Positions 11,276 through 22,038 of a stretch of DNA of 64,000 bases are shown piece after piece. A program made the position numbers and the translations under genes. The stretch comes from Steinernema hermaphroditum. Its lineage: Eukaryota > Nematoda > Chromadorea > Rhabditida > Steinernematidae. Each line of letters starts with the position of its first letter. Within the stretch, counting starts at the first letter, position 1. The stretch lies in assembly GCA_030435675.1 (NCBI GenBank), contig CM059621.1, positions 4,526,001 to 4,590,000 on the forward strand, given 5' to 3'. The notes beneath the pieces are model-generated. The model was not told where the DNA came from, did not search any database, and saw nothing but the letters and a program-made list of their open reading frames with translations.

Positions 11276-13169
11276 ATGGGAAATGCTGTATCCAGTTATC
11301 CGGAAACGCCTGTGAACTTTCCGGTCTTCACGCTCACCATCCGCTCTTATGACAAAATCAAGATTATCGATGGGAACGAAGCAGTGGTGAACATCGTTCG
11401 CCAAAGTATTGTTGATCATTATGGTGAGTGTATTTGATAAGTTCGCTGAAACATCTGGTCCTTTAGATTGGAATCACTATACCAAAAAGATGTAGCGACC
11501 AAGTTTTAAAGTTTATTTTAAGGCACTATCCAGCAAGAGACCATCGGAAATGAAGGAGGAATGTGCTTCCAACTCTCAGGGTGGCCTTTCAGCCATTCAC
11601 GCCTAGAGCAAGCGATCAAAACCAAACATTTCTTCATCGAACTGCTCAGTGACCTTTACCGAAATGGATGGAAGCTGTGGATAAGTAGCGATCTGAGCCG
11701 AATGTATGACTACTCCACACTGTTCTTCCATCAATGTCCGGCTCCGCCGAAGTATATAAGTAATTAAACAGCAAATACTGAGATATAATTCTAGGAACTT
11801 CACGATTTGTTGCCTGAGTCTTAGCGGTTCCGATAAATTCCAGCTAATCGGCGCTCCTGATTCGCTCTGGGATAGCCTCCTGAAATGCATTGGCAGTCGT
11901 CTTCAGGAGAAGAATATATACGCGAACTGTCTAGCGGTGAAGATGTATGGAAATTTTTGGAAGAACTCGTCATACCATGAGGTACGAGTGCATTAAGTTA
12001 TTGTCATGATTTGTTAGTCGAACACGGCTCGCTACCTCCTTCTGAGCATCCTCCGAGCATTCCGACGGAAAGGATACGCCTACTTTGGTACTGTGAATTT
12101 CAAAGGAACTGCCGACACCATATTTTTCATCGACGTATGTGGAATTCATGTAATATTGCTTCCTATGACCTTTTAAGGAGGGGACACCACTTCCTGAGGA
12201 GCAGTACTGCATCATATCGCTGAACGCGAAGGACCGTCTGCGGCTCATGGAATGCCCTAAGACTCTAGTCGACATGACAACCGATATTATTGCGGAACGC
12301 TGGCCTGGAGGGCTTCAAGACACGCAACAGGATGATGGTCACATTGAGTTCAAGATGAAGGGATACCCTTGGGTCGCCCATCGGAAGGCCGACGCTGTCA
12401 ACAGTCGTCTATTCATCGCTAATCTTCTTGAAGAAAGCGTCAAACGGGGATGGGCTGTGCTCACCTCTCTGGACATCTCGAGGAAGCTGTCCGATAAGGT
12501 GACGCCTTCCTTTTGTGAACAGTCTATGGTCGTTTAGGCAGTGTTCGTGATGAGAAGTTGCGAGCCTCTGGAGATTCCTCACTTCTGCATCGCTCCCGCT
12601 GATTGCGACAAAATTCGAATCATCGGCGCGACGAACGAGATGGTAGACGTGATTGTTAACGTTATAATGCAGTGCTGGTCGCCAGGGCTTCAAGATACAG
12701 TTGTTGGTTTTATGCCATTCTTACACGCAAAGATCGAACCTTTCAGAAAGAAGGCAACAACTTGGAACTTAAGCTCGCTGGATGGCCTTGGGAATGTACG
12801 TCCCTTTCCAATTCGTTTGCCCTAGCACGTCTTACCATGGCCCGGATCTTGACAGCCTTGGAACAGCATGGATGGTCAGTGGTCTGTTCAGCTGATATGT
12901 CGGCTAAACACTACAGTGACCCTGAGAACCAGGGCCTAGATCACGCCACGGTGTGCAAAAGTGTTTGTAAACCCGACATTTTAGTGCTTTAGGATGTACA
13001 CACGTGGTTTGTTGCTCAGACCTCACTGGGAGCTCCATCGGCATCCCTGGCCACAGCCCCACCTGCTTATAGCAACACCACTTTACCACCTTCATATATT
13101 GAAGCACTGGATGACATCAAACAACAAACACAGCGAATCTTCAAGACATTTGTTAACTCTGAGGTGTAA
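11276..13169 (+). CDS. Four-repeat PPxY protein, tandem paralogue 2
   Basis: Exons: 11276-11423, 11523-11751, 11795-11981, 12018-12134, 12178-12498, 12538-12702, 12747-12950, 12993-13169; 515 residues. Exons 2 to 7 have exactly the lengths of paralogue 1 (229, 187, 117, 321, 165, 204 nt), which supports the models. The start MGNAVSS fits the N-myristoylation pattern MGxxxS well. The same four repeats are present; repeat 3 contains KGYPW, LLEESV and SLDISRK. The tail carries PPAY and PPSY about 10 residues apart, followed by a longer C-terminal extension than in the other copies. The last codon before TAA overlaps a GTGTAAG that could be a donor, so an extra 3' exon near 13236 cannot be excluded. 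Likely cytoplasmic and membrane-associated, by inference from the motifs. Confidence 0.8.
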
Positions 13170-13589
13170 GGCATATCTCGTTCACTACTCTTTTGCAATA
13201 ATAGCATCGATCTATTCTTTTTATTGTTGAACAGCCCGACTTCTGGAAGACAACACACAGGCTGACAGAGTGCGGAGTACTATTGTGTTGGGTGTGCACT
13301 AATATTTATCAATCTGACGTCACAGTGAATCGCTGATGGACGATTCGACGAACAGCTGCTTTGTGATGAATTTTAGGCGGACGACAAGAGGAAGATTTCA
13401 TCAACAAGTTCGCCGGCCCCAAGTGCTTCTCTTTCTCTCTCGTCTGTTGACCGCGAATTCCCATCAAAATATCTATTTCGATATATATGTAGGCCATTAA
13501 AACTTCCTCCTTGTGGGCTTTGTGGTTAAAAATTGTCCCCTTTCTTGGGAGGATCGAATGTTTTTTATCATGATTTATAACTTATTGGT

Positions 13590-14020
13590 CATAAAGCCGT
13601 TTCAACCGTCCCCTTGTTTTTAACCGTTCCCTGTTTTTGAGGATTTCAACCGTCCCCCTGAGATCTGGACCGCCCTCTGAGATTGGACCGTCCCCCCTGG
13701 GACTTCGACCGTCCCCGGACGATTACGTCATAAAGGGCACTTTTGGTTTCATGCCTGCGAGATGGACTCATACCGCTCTGTACATTCAATCCCAAAAGGA
13801 ACGGTCCAGATCCCAGGGGACAGTCCATGTCCGAGAGGGGACGGTCAATATCCCAGAGGGGACGGTCAACTTCCCAAAGGGTACGGTCCAAATCCCAGAG
13901 AGGACGGTCCAAATCCCAAAGGGGACGGTCCAGATTCCAAAGGGAACTGTTCAAATCTCATGAGGGACGGTCAAGGTCCCAGGGAGAACGGTTGTGATCA
14001 AGGGGGACGGTTGAAACAGA
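13590..14020. repeat. Foldback minisatellite element (about 21-bp unit)
   Basis: The left arm (13590-13717) carries AACCGTCCC units; the right arm (13798-14015) carries about ten tandem units of GGGACGGTCCAAATCCCAAA in reverse-complement orientation. The two ends match in inverted orientation: GCCGTTTCAACCGTCCCCTT on the left and the complement of AAGGGGGACGGTTGAAAC on the right. Open frames across it are repeat artefacts. Confidence 0.65.
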
Positions 14021-14269
14021 TTTATGCCCATATTTGTTCCCTGTTGAAATCCACGCACTTCTTTGTAAATTCCACGAAGTTATTTATTGTGGAAAAAGGT
14101 CAAAATTGTCAGCACTATGACGAGGTCCGTAGATTAGTGTAGTCACACGGTTCCAGCAGTTTTTAGCGCAGATTCCTGAGCCACATTGCTTGGACGTGAT
14201 CTTCTAATAAATACACGACGGCGTTCTATTAATATACACTTGCTCTATCCCTATCTCTAGATTGATTAC

Positions 14270-16128
14270 ATGGGAGCCACAATCTCACAATATCCTGAGA
14301 CTCCGTCTGATTTTCCCGTGTTTTCACTGACTATTCGCACCTATGATCAAATCAAAATCATCGATGGAAACTCGACCGTTGTGAATATTGTTCGCCAAAA
14401 TCTAGAAGAATGTTATGGTCAGTTTGGAGCGTCATTTCACACAAAGACTGCTGTCCCATTTAGGCCAGATTCAATATGAGACTATCGGAGACGAGGGAGG
14501 AACGTGCTTCAAACTCTCCGGATATCCATTCTCCAAAAACATCGACTTCAAACACTCCGTTAAAATAAAACACTTCTTCACGCAGCTCCTTGCTGAGCTC
14601 TATCAGAACGGATGGAAACTGAGACTGAGCAGCGACCTTAGTCGCATGTACGACTATTCAACGTTGTTCTTTCATCGATGTCCACCTCCAGCAGAGTAGG
14701 CTTTTAGACAGAAATGATTCCGAGCATAACTCTATACTTTAAGAAACTTCTCTATATGTTGTCTAAGCATCAGTAGCACCGATAAGTTTCAACTGATCGA
14801 CGCACCTAACTGTCTCCACGACGCACTCCTGAAGTCGGTAGACAGCCTTCTTGAAGAAAAGGGAGTGTATGGAAATTGCCTTGAAGTGAAGATGCACGGG
14901 AACCTCTGGCAAAACAGCTCATATTCTCAGGTACGACCATTACCTAAAGATGCTTTAAAAGTGAAAGCCAACTTGTTTTCCTAAGAGCTTAGTAAGGTCA
15001 TGTGCATTCAGTCAAATCGCGCTCGTTCCCTGCTTCTTCGCATCTTCAGAACATTCCGAGAACATGGATTCGCCTACTTTGGAACGATCAACCTCAAGGG
15101 AACTGCTGACAGCATCTTCTTTATCAACGTAAACTCATCCCTCTGTACCTAGTCTGACATGTTTCTATAGGAAAACGTCCCTTTGCCACCTGAACAGTAT
15201 TGCATTATATCGCTGAACATGAGGGACCGCCTTCGACTCATCGAATGCCCCAAGGTGCTTGCTGACCTGGCAGCCAAGATCATCGCCGACAGGTGGCCGG
15301 GTGGAATCCAAGACATTCAGGAAGACCCTGACTGTGTGGAGTACAAGCTGAAAGGGTATCCGTGGTATGCTTGCCGTAGAAAAGACGCTGTGATCAGTCG
15401 CCAGTTCATCGTAACTCTTCTTGAAGAGACTGTGAGAAAGGGATGGACTGTCCTGACTTCTTTGGATGTTTCCAGGAAGCTGAATGATAAGGTGCGTTTA
15501 CACTGGACCCACTCGCTTCTAAATCGTCTCATTCATGCACCTCTTGCATATCTCTTAGTCATCAAGGTGTCCTGATTCAGGCCGTATTCGTGCTGAAAAA
15601 TTGCCCTCCCACAACCATCCCTCACTTCTGCATCGCCCCCGCTGACCGCGACAAGATCAGGATCATAGGAGCAAGAAAAGAAATGGAAAATGTGGTAGCC
15701 AATATCGTGAAGGAGTGCTGGACACCAGGAATTCAGAACGAGACGGTTCGAACTAGATTCTCAATTTTCAGCTTAAGAACGCTTTTAGAAAGGGTCGAAT
15801 TCTCTCGAGCTGAAACTAATCGAATATCCTTGGGTGTGTTATTCCCTTTCCGAGTCGTTCGCCTTGGCGCGTCTTATGATGGCCAGAATACTGGCAAATC
15901 TCGAAGAGTTTGGCTGGTCGGTGATCTGTTCGGCTGATATCTCGGCCAAGTATTGCAGCAATTCTGATAACAGCGGCGATAATCCTTCGGTATCGGCAAA
16001 AAAACATTCAAAAAAGGAAGTATATTCACTATTTTTAGGATGTGCACTCGTGGTTTGTCGCACGAACTTCTGTTTTCCACGACGGGTTCCCGCCACCTTC
16101 CTACAAAGAAGCTGTGGAAAATAACTGA
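14270..16128 (+). CDS. Four-repeat PPxY protein, tandem paralogue 3
   Basis: Exons: 14270-14417, 14464-14695, 14744-14930, 15012-15128, 15171-15491, 15581-15745, 15789-15989, 16039-16128; 486 residues. CTCTAG at 14255-14260 may be a trans-splice acceptor. The start MGATISQ is a good N-myristoylation pattern. Repeats match paralogues 1 and 2, with LSGYPF in repeat 1, KGYPW in repeat 3 and IEYPW in repeat 4. The tail is the shortest of the three and keeps a single PPSY in the context PPPSYKEAVENN. Donors of exon 6 are weak GTTCGA/GTTGGT/GTATGG forms in the three copies, yet the exon length is constant at 165 nt. Confidence 0.8.
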
Positions 16129-17475
16129 GCTTTAGTCGCTGTTCTTGTTATTTGATAAATAGATCTGACGGGCTGTGTAGACATTTTAGACAAACCTGGT
16201 AGCTGCTTTTCAAGATGCGCGATAGATTTTCCGAACACCCTGCATTCCACACCCTGACACGGGGCTGGGGCCAGTCATAGCACACTGAATATGGTCTTTT
16301 CCACAAACACTGTTCCAAGTGTAAAGCTGTATTACGACTCGCGCTCATCCAAAGTTGTTCGTGTCTCTTCCTTTAATATCAAGAGATTAGTCATTTAATA
16401 GAACGATCTAATGATCTCCTAAAGATCAAGCCCAAAATGTGAACACAATCGTGTACCACTTGTAGACTCGCATTACATTGCTCGTGAGACCAGTTTAGAA
16501 GAAAATACTAATAAATACTCATAGAAAATACATAAAATGTTATGGAATGATGCCGTTTCAGTCGTCCCCTTGATCTCAACTGTCTGTGCTCCACTGCTTT
16601 CCATCAAGAATCAGCTGAGATTTGTAGTGTATTCTTGTATTGAAGACCGTTCCAAGCGATTAAGGCATAGAGGTCACCCTTCAGTTTATCTGTTTGTGAG
16701 ATTGTCACCAATAATACCAACGTCGACGTCACCGTTTCCTGTTTACACTGAAACGGCGCCAACTACGGCGACGGGGACAGTGACAATGTGAACACAGAAC
16801 GGCGACAGCGACGGAGACGGGGACGGGGACCTTATGAATAAAGCATAAGGTATAGAGACCACCCTTCAGTTTATCTGCTTATGAATTTGTCAAAAATAAA
16901 CTGATAGCTATGCTACTTCGTTCATATCGTTACGACTTCTAGGGTCGTTCCCCATGATTTCAACCGTCCATCCATTCCGCATTCCCACTGCTGCCTATAA
17001 CGAATCAGATGAGATTTGTAGCGTCCCCTAGTATTTGAACCGTCTCAAGCGGCATAAAGATCACCCTGCAGTTTATCTGTTTCGAAGTTTGTCACCAATA
17101 AACTAATAGATACACTACCTCGTTCATCTCATTAGGGCCCGGTCCAAATCTTGTTCAAATACATGGAATGAACCAAATCCCTCAAGGAAGAGTCTAAATC
17201 TTGTCCGAGCCGGTTGAAATCCTCAGAAGGAACGGTCCAGATCTTAAACAGGACGGAGAGATGGCTTCATGTCTGCTTAGTCTCGTATTTATAGCTGTTC
17301 TTCAATTGCTGATTTGTAACAAATTCACGTCAAAGCTCAGATGTTTTGATTTCTCTTTAAAATCCCTGCCCCTGCGCTGAACATCGCTATTGGAATTCGT
17401 ATTACGAGGTTTCAAGCGAAGTCATATAATGTCTTTGTTTTGCCGCGACTAATTGCCTACGTAGAGTTTCCATAA
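16129..17475. repeat. Intergenic region with degenerate foldback minisatellite (about 16550-17280)
   Basis: Blocks such as TTTCAGTCGTCCCCTTGATC, two copies of a TAAGGxATAGAGxxCACCCTTCAG segment (about 16660 and 16845), and GGAACGGTCCAGATC near 17235 mark an eroded member of the family at 13590-14020. No gene is supported. Confidence 0.45.
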
Positions 17476-17995
17476 TTTGAATTTTTTTTTACACGATTTA
17501 TCTTCCCGAATCAACGGCTTACGCCGTGCAGGACGTCTCATAAATGCACAAAGAAGAACAAAGTCACACCGTAGCCGCTGATTTTCTTCTGGTTTCGGTG
17601 GAGCAGACGAATCCGAAGAGAATCCAGCGTTCCCATCTGTATGCACGGGCGTCGAAGTCGTGAAGAGTTGATTCCGGAAGTGGCGCGGCGGCGGAGAACA
17701 GCGAACGGAACGGAGGGGCATCTTCGGTTCGGCTGGCGGCGCGGACTTCGGAGTTGCAACGCTTCTTCGGCTTCTCTGGCGCGGGTAGAGTCGGGAGGTC
17801 ATGACGAGCTTCTTGGCGAGACGGTGGAACTACGGCTCCCTGGTGTTCCAGGCCTTCTGGGAGCCGGGGCGATCATTGCGCCAACAGCGACGGCCGAGAA
17901 CGACCGCTCACTTAACTCATTCGGCTCAGACAGCCTCAGAGAGAGAGCGAGTGGACGACCCGACCGATCGCTGGGGGCACAAATGAAAGACCTGC
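17476..17995 (-). repeat. Dispersed SINE-like repeat
   Basis: On the minus strand it ends GCCGTTGATTCGGGAAGATAAA then TCGTG and an A-run, parallel to the tail of the retroposon at 147-639 (GCCTTTGATTCGCGAAATAAA then GTCGTG). The CGGAAGCCGTAG-like block is also shared. Relatives lie at 9180-9640, 18670-18890, 21130-21520, 24205-24440 and 32290-32450. Open frames here are not conserved. Confidence 0.5.
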
Positions 17996-18160
17996 CCATA
18001 ATTTGAAACAAAACAATAAGTATGCTATTACGACACCTTTGTTTTTGTGCCTTGCTCTTCGTAATCGCCTGTTTTCAGAATATCTATTAGCGTTATTACC
18101 ATAATAATTTTTTTTTCTTCTCGAGAATTTAGTTAAAAGGCCTTCCAGATTTTCAAAACC

Positions 18161-18452
18161 ATGGAAACAAAGCCATACATTTTGCTTTTCGTTCTTCTGA
18201 CATTCGCTGTTAAGTCAGCTGATGGTGCTCTCTACTTGGACAAGTTCACCAGACTTATCGCTCTGAGGAAAGGTGAGTTTTCTGCTCTGTTCTACCTCAA
18301 CATACTGGAAGATTTCAGGGAAACAGCGCCTGGACCGACCAGTAAGTCTTAACACCTTCGGAAAACCACCGCGACTGGTCATGGCGCCGTGGAAGATAAC
18401 AAGAGATGAAAATGGAAAGATCGTACTTGTTGAACGAGTGAAGCCAACTTGA
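18161..18452 (+). CDS. Small secreted protein, 81 aa, unknown
   Basis: Exons 18161-18272 and 18319-18452, joined in phase 1 across a 46-nt intron (GTGAGT...TTTCAG). The first about 22 residues are a clear signal peptide (MxxxPYILLFVLLTFAVKSADG). The mature part is about 59 residues, basic, cysteine-free, with KQRLDRP and PPRLVMAPW. A polyadenylation-type AATAAA lies at about 18527. No relative is visible in the window and no family is recognised. Confidence 0.55.
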
Positions 18453-19499
18453 GTAATTTATGAAGGTCATGCGCTATCTCATGCAGTTCGTGTGCTCTGT
18501 TCAATAAGGTCGATAAAGACCAGATCAATAAACAGTTATACATTAACCTGGTTTTCAAATCAACACAGTACAATTCAGACAGTTGAAAGGTTCAAATAAA
18601 AGGCGTAATGCTACTGGTTAGTGCATTTTCACATATGATGCCCCCGTAAGTAGGCTGTGTCGTATAAAGCGAGCCTACTGGCGAGGCAAATTCAAGAAGG
18701 CTAGAGATTCCCTAGTCCCTTGGTCACTTCTGGTCACTCTCTTAGAAACCAGTTCAGAGAGCGGTCGTTCTTGGCCGTGGTTATTCACCCTATGATCGCC
18801 CCGGCTCTCGAAGGCTTGATACAAACTGTGCTCTAGTCAGATGTCATCTGCTCCACCGAAGAAGAACAGGACTAGCGAATCGCTAGTAGCGATTACGATG
18901 TGTACTAATGTTTCTTATACAATTATAGTACAATAAGCGTAGGAAGTCGAAACTCGAAACTCGAAACTTCTATTTTTTGTAATGAAAATCAGTGTTTTTT
19001 TGCATATTTCTCGTTTCTGGGGCGATTTCGCCTAACTTATTAAATGGACAGTGGTTCAGGAGAGTGTACCGCGTCGATTGAGCCCTGGCTCGACTGCCAG
19101 CAAGCTTTCTTCATTGAGTTATTAGGAATCAATGGTGTACAAAGGCACTTTGAATCAACTTTGAATTCAACTTTTAAGAATATAATGGCTTATCTGCCCG
19201 TCACGACGTTGTACATATCGGAAGTTATATATATCGGAAGATATCGGAAGTTCCGATATCAGTGCTTGACGAACAACTTTGCAGTGCATACTAAAGCGTG
19301 TGACCTGTTTTTCCATTAGGCTTACCTCCGCTCGTCCAGGTACACGGACTTTTATTTTCGTGTTTATCCTATGCTGGTGGCCATATATGAGAAGTTTGAA
19401 ACTTCTCATTTATGTGGATCTCTGTAAGTTCCTCCCACTCTGGACAGATGATCGCCCTTTATCGTTTTAGACACTGAAGTTTCTACAACATGTCATCGC
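18453..19499. other. Intergenic, with a SINE-like fragment (about 18670-18890)
   Basis: Positions 18750-18815 match, in inverted orientation, the block at about 17865-17920 (GAGCCGGGGCGATCAT and GGCCxAGAACGACCGCTC). Nothing else is supported. Confidence 0.4.
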
Positions 19500-20607
19500 C
19501 TAGAGGCTGGTTGACTGGTTCCTTAGCTCGACATCTTTTCGATTTTTTGTTTGGAGTCTCTTTGCGGGAGTTCCAAATAGGCGTTCCAGTTCGGTCTCAT
19601 TCACGCCCGACTTATAGCGATACCAACAGATAATGCCCTTGTGCGGCGCGTTCTTAGATAGTGGGTGTTGAATAAACGGCTGATCATGGGGTCCTATTAC
19701 AGCATATCCTCTATTGAGCTAAATCACGGTTCATCAATTGGGAACTGCATTATCAATCCAAAGAACTTACCTCAATATATCCGTCGCTTATTAGCTCGTT
19801 TATTATGTTCTGCATGTGGGCCTCTACCGGATACGACTCAAAATACTTCAAAATATCACCATAACTGATCATTTTTGAAGCGAAGATAGGTAAATAGTAC
19901 TTGATTAGGGCATTCTGGCAAGCCTTCATTACGTCGAAATGAGAATGAATAGGCAAGCCATAAGCAATGTCCTCCACTCGGAGAGCCTTGAAACACTTCC
20001 CACCAATCATCTTCCCATCTCTACAAAATCTCTCGATACGCCATTCTTTCGATGATGCTGCCACGGGAAATAGGGGTGTTGCCGGTGTTATGAAATCTTC
20101 AAATACAGCAGCATAGTAATACTCGTAAGAACAGAGTAGACCGCGTTGGATCGGATTTCTGCCCGCCGACTCATGTATTATATTTCGCGTGCGATAGTCT
20201 CCATACACAGCCGCTCGGTATGCCGTGTTACTCTGAAAAGGACCATAGCACTGGTGTGAAATAGAAGCGCTTACCTCAAGAAGTCCGGCACTGTCTAGCT
20301 CCTTTATAACTGGGTCGCTCACAAATGGTACAGATGCATAGATGTAGAGAGCAATGTCCGCACTTTCCATATCTTTCGAGAGAAGCAGGGGATTGTAGTA
20401 ATCCATAGCGTGATAGTAACAACAGTATTGCACACTTTCCCTACTTAGTTCATATCCACGCAGCCAGAAGTCCTTATCAAGAAGGGCCTTGTAGCATCTA
20501 CCGTTCCTCATGACTCCATTCGCACAGAACGATTCGAGACGCCATTTGTCTAAGAAAGAAGTAGCCGCAGCTACGGAGAGCAGAGCGAAACAAACAATCC
20601 ACAACAT
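19500..20607 (-). CDS. Secreted two-module C-type-lectin-like protein
   Basis: Three exons on the minus strand, all phase 0: 20275-20607, 19771-20232, 19500-19718; introns of 42 and 52 nt; 337 residues. The start was chosen at the methionine opening MLWIVCFALLSVAAATS, a good signal peptide; an in-frame upstream Met exists but would bury it. Each module has W-R-x-E-x-F-C, N/G-G-R/K-C-Y/F, a central conserved Cys, and closes with GLLCSYEY or GIICWYRY, as in the lectin-like gene at 1-2434, whose module boundaries and intron positions it shares. It has no Thr-rich linker and ends 18 residues into a polar tail. Function is unknown; a divergent C-type-lectin fold secreted from the cell is the best inference. 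Confidence 0.65.
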
Positions 20608-22038
20608 GACTGCGGACGAATTGTGAAGACGATGCCTTTTACACACCGCTTTTAGTGACAATTCACAGCGACGTTCCTGCTGCATTATAATTGCTTTTTC
20701 AAATGCTCTCTGCACAAAGATTCACCGTGCTTAAAATATTTCAATAACAAAGACGTTCGCACACTGTACGCTGCAATTCGCAAGATCATTTAGAGAATTT
20801 TAGTGCTCATCCGTATCGAACGGTTGTTCTCCACAGTGTCATCTGTCATCCGTTGGTTCGTTAATGGGAAAACTCACTCTTTCAATCGTTTCCACTAGGT
20901 ATTTTGACCCGACAACCAAAGCCTCTCGCGACTGTATGTCATCACCGCCAACAGTTTACCTCCGCCTTCATTTACCACCAAGTCATACAATTTGTCGCCA
21001 AATTTCTCTGGCTCTCTTAAAATCAGCAGGCTTAAGCCTAATCCCGAGCCTAAGCCAAGCCTGGATGTTACCTCATGCGCAAAAATGAATACGGGGCACC
21101 CCCGCAACCTCAACGTTATTTATTGTAAAAAAGCCAATATCATTATTTTTTGATAAAAGAAGACGGTCTTTTAAGGATCTTTGAAGTTTCAGAGATTTCA
21201 GCGACTTTTCGTGTGAGCGGCTCGAATCGCCTATCATTGCACTTGACAGATGATTTGATCGGTCAGTTGGTCTGTTCGCTATTTGTGAAGTTCGCTGAAT
21301 AAGCGCCGGGACCTGGGACATCCTGGAACACCTGGGATACCAGGGGGCCGTAGTTCTAATCGTAGTTCCGTTATCACCGCCGTCCGGAGAAGCCGAAGTC
21401 TCGCTGAAACCCGGAAGCCCGCGCTGCCATCTGCTCGGATGATGGGATTCCACTTTGACCGCTTTGCCACACCGTCGAGAAGAAGACCCACTCTATCCGC
21501 GAGTCAAGTCAAAGATTCGCGGTTTTGCTGCCAACAAACACTGACTACGTTTCTTACTGCTCTATAAGACCCCTTGAATGGTGTGAACCGTTGATCCATA
21601 ATATAAACATTCCAAAAACTCATCACAAAAGAAATGATAACACAAGTTTCGAAACACTTGCCCTAAATAGCCCCATCTGACCGATGGCTGCGGGTCACCG
21701 CCAGCGTGCAGCCAGCGTACAGTCTCTATAAGCACATTTTATTCAACTTTATTTCACATGAAACCAAAATATAAAATAGACACGAAATTGCCGCTTTTAA
21801 GAGCGCGGTGTAGGAAACCGACAAGAAGGAGGAGAAAAACGAATCGCTCTCCAAATGATTGGAGAAGAAACAAAGAAAAGAAGAGAGGACGGAAATTCTT
21901 AAGGGGAATTTCTGTCAGGTAACCAAATCGGAAATTACACAGAATCACTTATCACACAATTTTCATCATTCAATTTTGGAGTATTCGATATTATATGCTC
22001 TTCGGTCACGTCTCGATATCACTTAAGTGCTAGTGCTT
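20608..22038. other. Intergenic, with a SINE-like repeat (about 21130-21520, inverted)
   Basis: The 21300-21480 stretch (CCTGGGATACCAGGGGGCCGTAGTTC, GGAGAAGCCGAAG) resembles the complement of 17700-17880. At 21025-21060 there are a few TAAGCC-like hexamers, too degenerate to call telomeric. From 21775 onward the left arm of an inverted duplication begins. Confidence 0.4.

Noticed and set aside
13170..13330. Extra 3' exon of paralogue 2 after GAG|GTGTAAG
   Set aside because: Possible acceptor near 13236, but paralogues 1 and 3 end in their eighth exon and the added residues match nothing; kept only as a caveat.
13798..14015. CRISPR-like array of short repeats
   Set aside because: Units are degenerate, contiguous without unique spacers, and mirrored on the left; it is a foldback minisatellite in a eukaryote.
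21020..21062. Interstitial telomere-like TAAGCC hexamers
   Set aside because: Only a few imperfect units; chance or ordinary low complexity is as likely.
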